Source: Thermoplasmata archaeon (lineage in GTDB: Archaea > Thermoplasmatota > Thermoplasmata > Lutacidiplasmatales > UBA184). Taken from it: a DNA stretch of 13,827 bases. Location of the stretch: assembly GCA_030044475.1 (NCBI GenBank), contig JASHVP010000109.1, positions 1 to 13,827 of the forward strand. The letters are read 5' to 3'. Made by a program: the position numbers and the translations under genes. The notes beneath the pieces were generated by a model. It saw only the letters and a program-made list of their open reading frames with translations. It made no database searches and was not told the DNA's origin. How positions within the stretch are numbered: position 1 is the stretch's first letter; every line of letters starts with the position of its first letter. This document shows, piece by piece, positions 13,129-13,827 of this stretch.

Positions 13129-13827
13129 TCAGCGGGTCCGGAAGCCCCTCGGTGCCCACGGGCGTCCGTCGATCTCGAGCTCCGCCTCGGTCAACCCGGT
13201 CCAGTAGGAGAATCGCGCCCGGTTCCGACCGCCCGCGCGGAGGTTGTTCCCGAGCGTGAGCCCGACGGTGCCGAGGGCCAGCTCCCCGACCTCGGGGGCG
13301 TGCGCGACCCGGGGGTTCAGCCCGAAGGTGAGGGCGCTCGGCGCGCCCCGGCCGGGGCCCCCGCGCGCGTACGCCCGGGCGAACGTCGCTCCGCCCCGGT
13401 CGAGCGCGACCTCCCGGAGCCGACCCGAGTGGAACCGGAACCTCGCTCCGAGGGCGACCGGCGGCTCCGACCAGCGGTCGTAGACCGGCCGATTCGACTC
13501 CCAGGTCCCGTGGCCCGCGCCGACGGCGATCGGGACCCGGAGCACGCCGGTCGGGACGTCGATCCACCGGTTCCCCGGGGCGGGCGCGGATCGCCCGTCC
13601 TCCACGACGGCGGAGCGCGGTCGGAGCGCCACCCGAAGGTCGGTCCCGTTCGGATGGCGGAGGCGGAGCGTCCGGCCCGCTCGCAATCGCCGGAGCAGCG
13701 CCGTTCCGTGAGCGGCGAGGACGGCGGGAGGGACGCCGCTCGCGGCGACGAGCTCGCGGCGCCAGGCCGTGACATCGACGCCGTACCGCTCGGCGGCGGT
13801 GGGCGTCGCCCCCGGGACCGCCAGCCG
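13129..13827 (-). CDS. M29 aminopeptidase-like protein lacking metal ligands, C-terminal part (cut by window edge)
   Basis: The visible 232 residues form the C-terminal part of a thermophilic-aminopeptidase (M29, COG2309) fold; the start lies beyond the right edge. Recognised steps: a segment RYGVDVTAWRRE, then HPNGTDLRVALRPR, WIDVPTGVLRVPI, LTFGLNPRVA, LGTVGLTLGNNLRAGGRN, and a final EIDGRPW. In active archaeal relatives these read PxGEV, ELGIGTNP, GTVHIALG and IHLDG, with Glu, Glu, His, His and Asp binding the two metals. Here the Glu after PTG, the Glu before the GLNP motif, the His of GTVH and the His and Asp of IHLDG are all replaced. The gene is intact in the visible part, so this looks like a folded but non-catalytic relative, or one with a changed function, not a decayed gene. 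Comparison is from memory of the family. Confidence 0.75.
   Translation of the reverse strand, partial: RLAVPGATPTAAERYGVDVTAWRRELVAASGVPPAVLAAHGTALLRRLRAGRTLRLRHPNGTDLRVALRPRSAVVEDGRSAPAPGNRWIDVPTGVLRVPIAVGAGHGTWESNRPVYDRWSEPPVALGARFRFHSGRLREVALDRGGATFARAYARGGPGRGAPSALTFGLNPRVAHAPEVGELALGTVGLTLGNNLRAGGRNRARFSYWTGLTEAELEIDGRPWAPRGFRTR

Noticed and set aside
1..13827. CRISPR array, insertion sequence or attachment-site duplication
   Set aside because: No regularly spaced direct repeats outside the kelch and Ig-like coding repeats, no transposase or integrase, and no tRNA to host an integration site.

Overview
This is high-GC DNA that most likely comes from an archaeon, probably an uncultured high-GC member of the Thermoplasmatota. 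The reasons are a geranylgeranyl reductase of archaeal lipid synthesis, a secreted kelch-repeat protein of a type common in that phylum, a CARF-like/winged-helix regulator of the archaeal HFX_2341 type, and AT-rich TATA-like boxes 24-29 bases upstream of many start codons, which implies leaderless mRNAs. The phylum is an inference; no rRNA or other marker lies in the window.

Layout: every gene but one is on the minus strand, so transcription mostly runs from right to left. From the right edge: the C-terminal 232 residues of an M29 aminopeptidase-like protein that appears to have lost its metal ligands (13129-13827); a methylenetetrahydrofolate reductase-like gene, the only plus-strand gene (12184-13119); a divergent CARF-like/winged-helix regulator (11250-12074); a 321-base gap with an AT-rich, promoter-like island and only one doubtful small ORF; a two-gene unit of an unknown 160-residue protein and a glycogen debranching-type glucosidase (8209-10928), with a perfect palindrome between TATA box and start; a tightly overlapped three-gene operon of ABC ATPase, ABC-2 permease and flavin reductase (5603-8183); a 1089-residue exported membrane protein with about 12 kelch blades and four cysteine-paired Ig-like repeats (2253-5522); a winged-helix protein with a hydrophobic N-terminus (1616-2194); thioredoxin reductase (595-1560); a 2[4Fe-4S] ferredoxin (342-533); and the start of geranylgeranyl reductase (1-309).

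How the genes may work together: ferredoxin and geranylgeranyl reductase form a plausible lipid-saturation pair, the ferredoxin giving electrons to the reductase. The unknown protein and the debranching enzyme are translationally coupled and probably serve storage polysaccharide breakdown in the cytoplasm. The ABC exporter is coupled to a flavin reductase, an unusual pairing. The exported kelch protein lies 58 bases upstream of a possibly membrane-tethered transcription factor with no clear promoter of its own, so the two may form an envelope-sensing or adhesion unit. No CRISPR array, tRNA, rRNA, insertion sequence or phage gene was recognised. The less-described parts are the kelch/winged-helix pair, the ligand-less M29-like protein, the unknown partner of the debranching enzyme, and the orphan promoter in the 11 kb gap.
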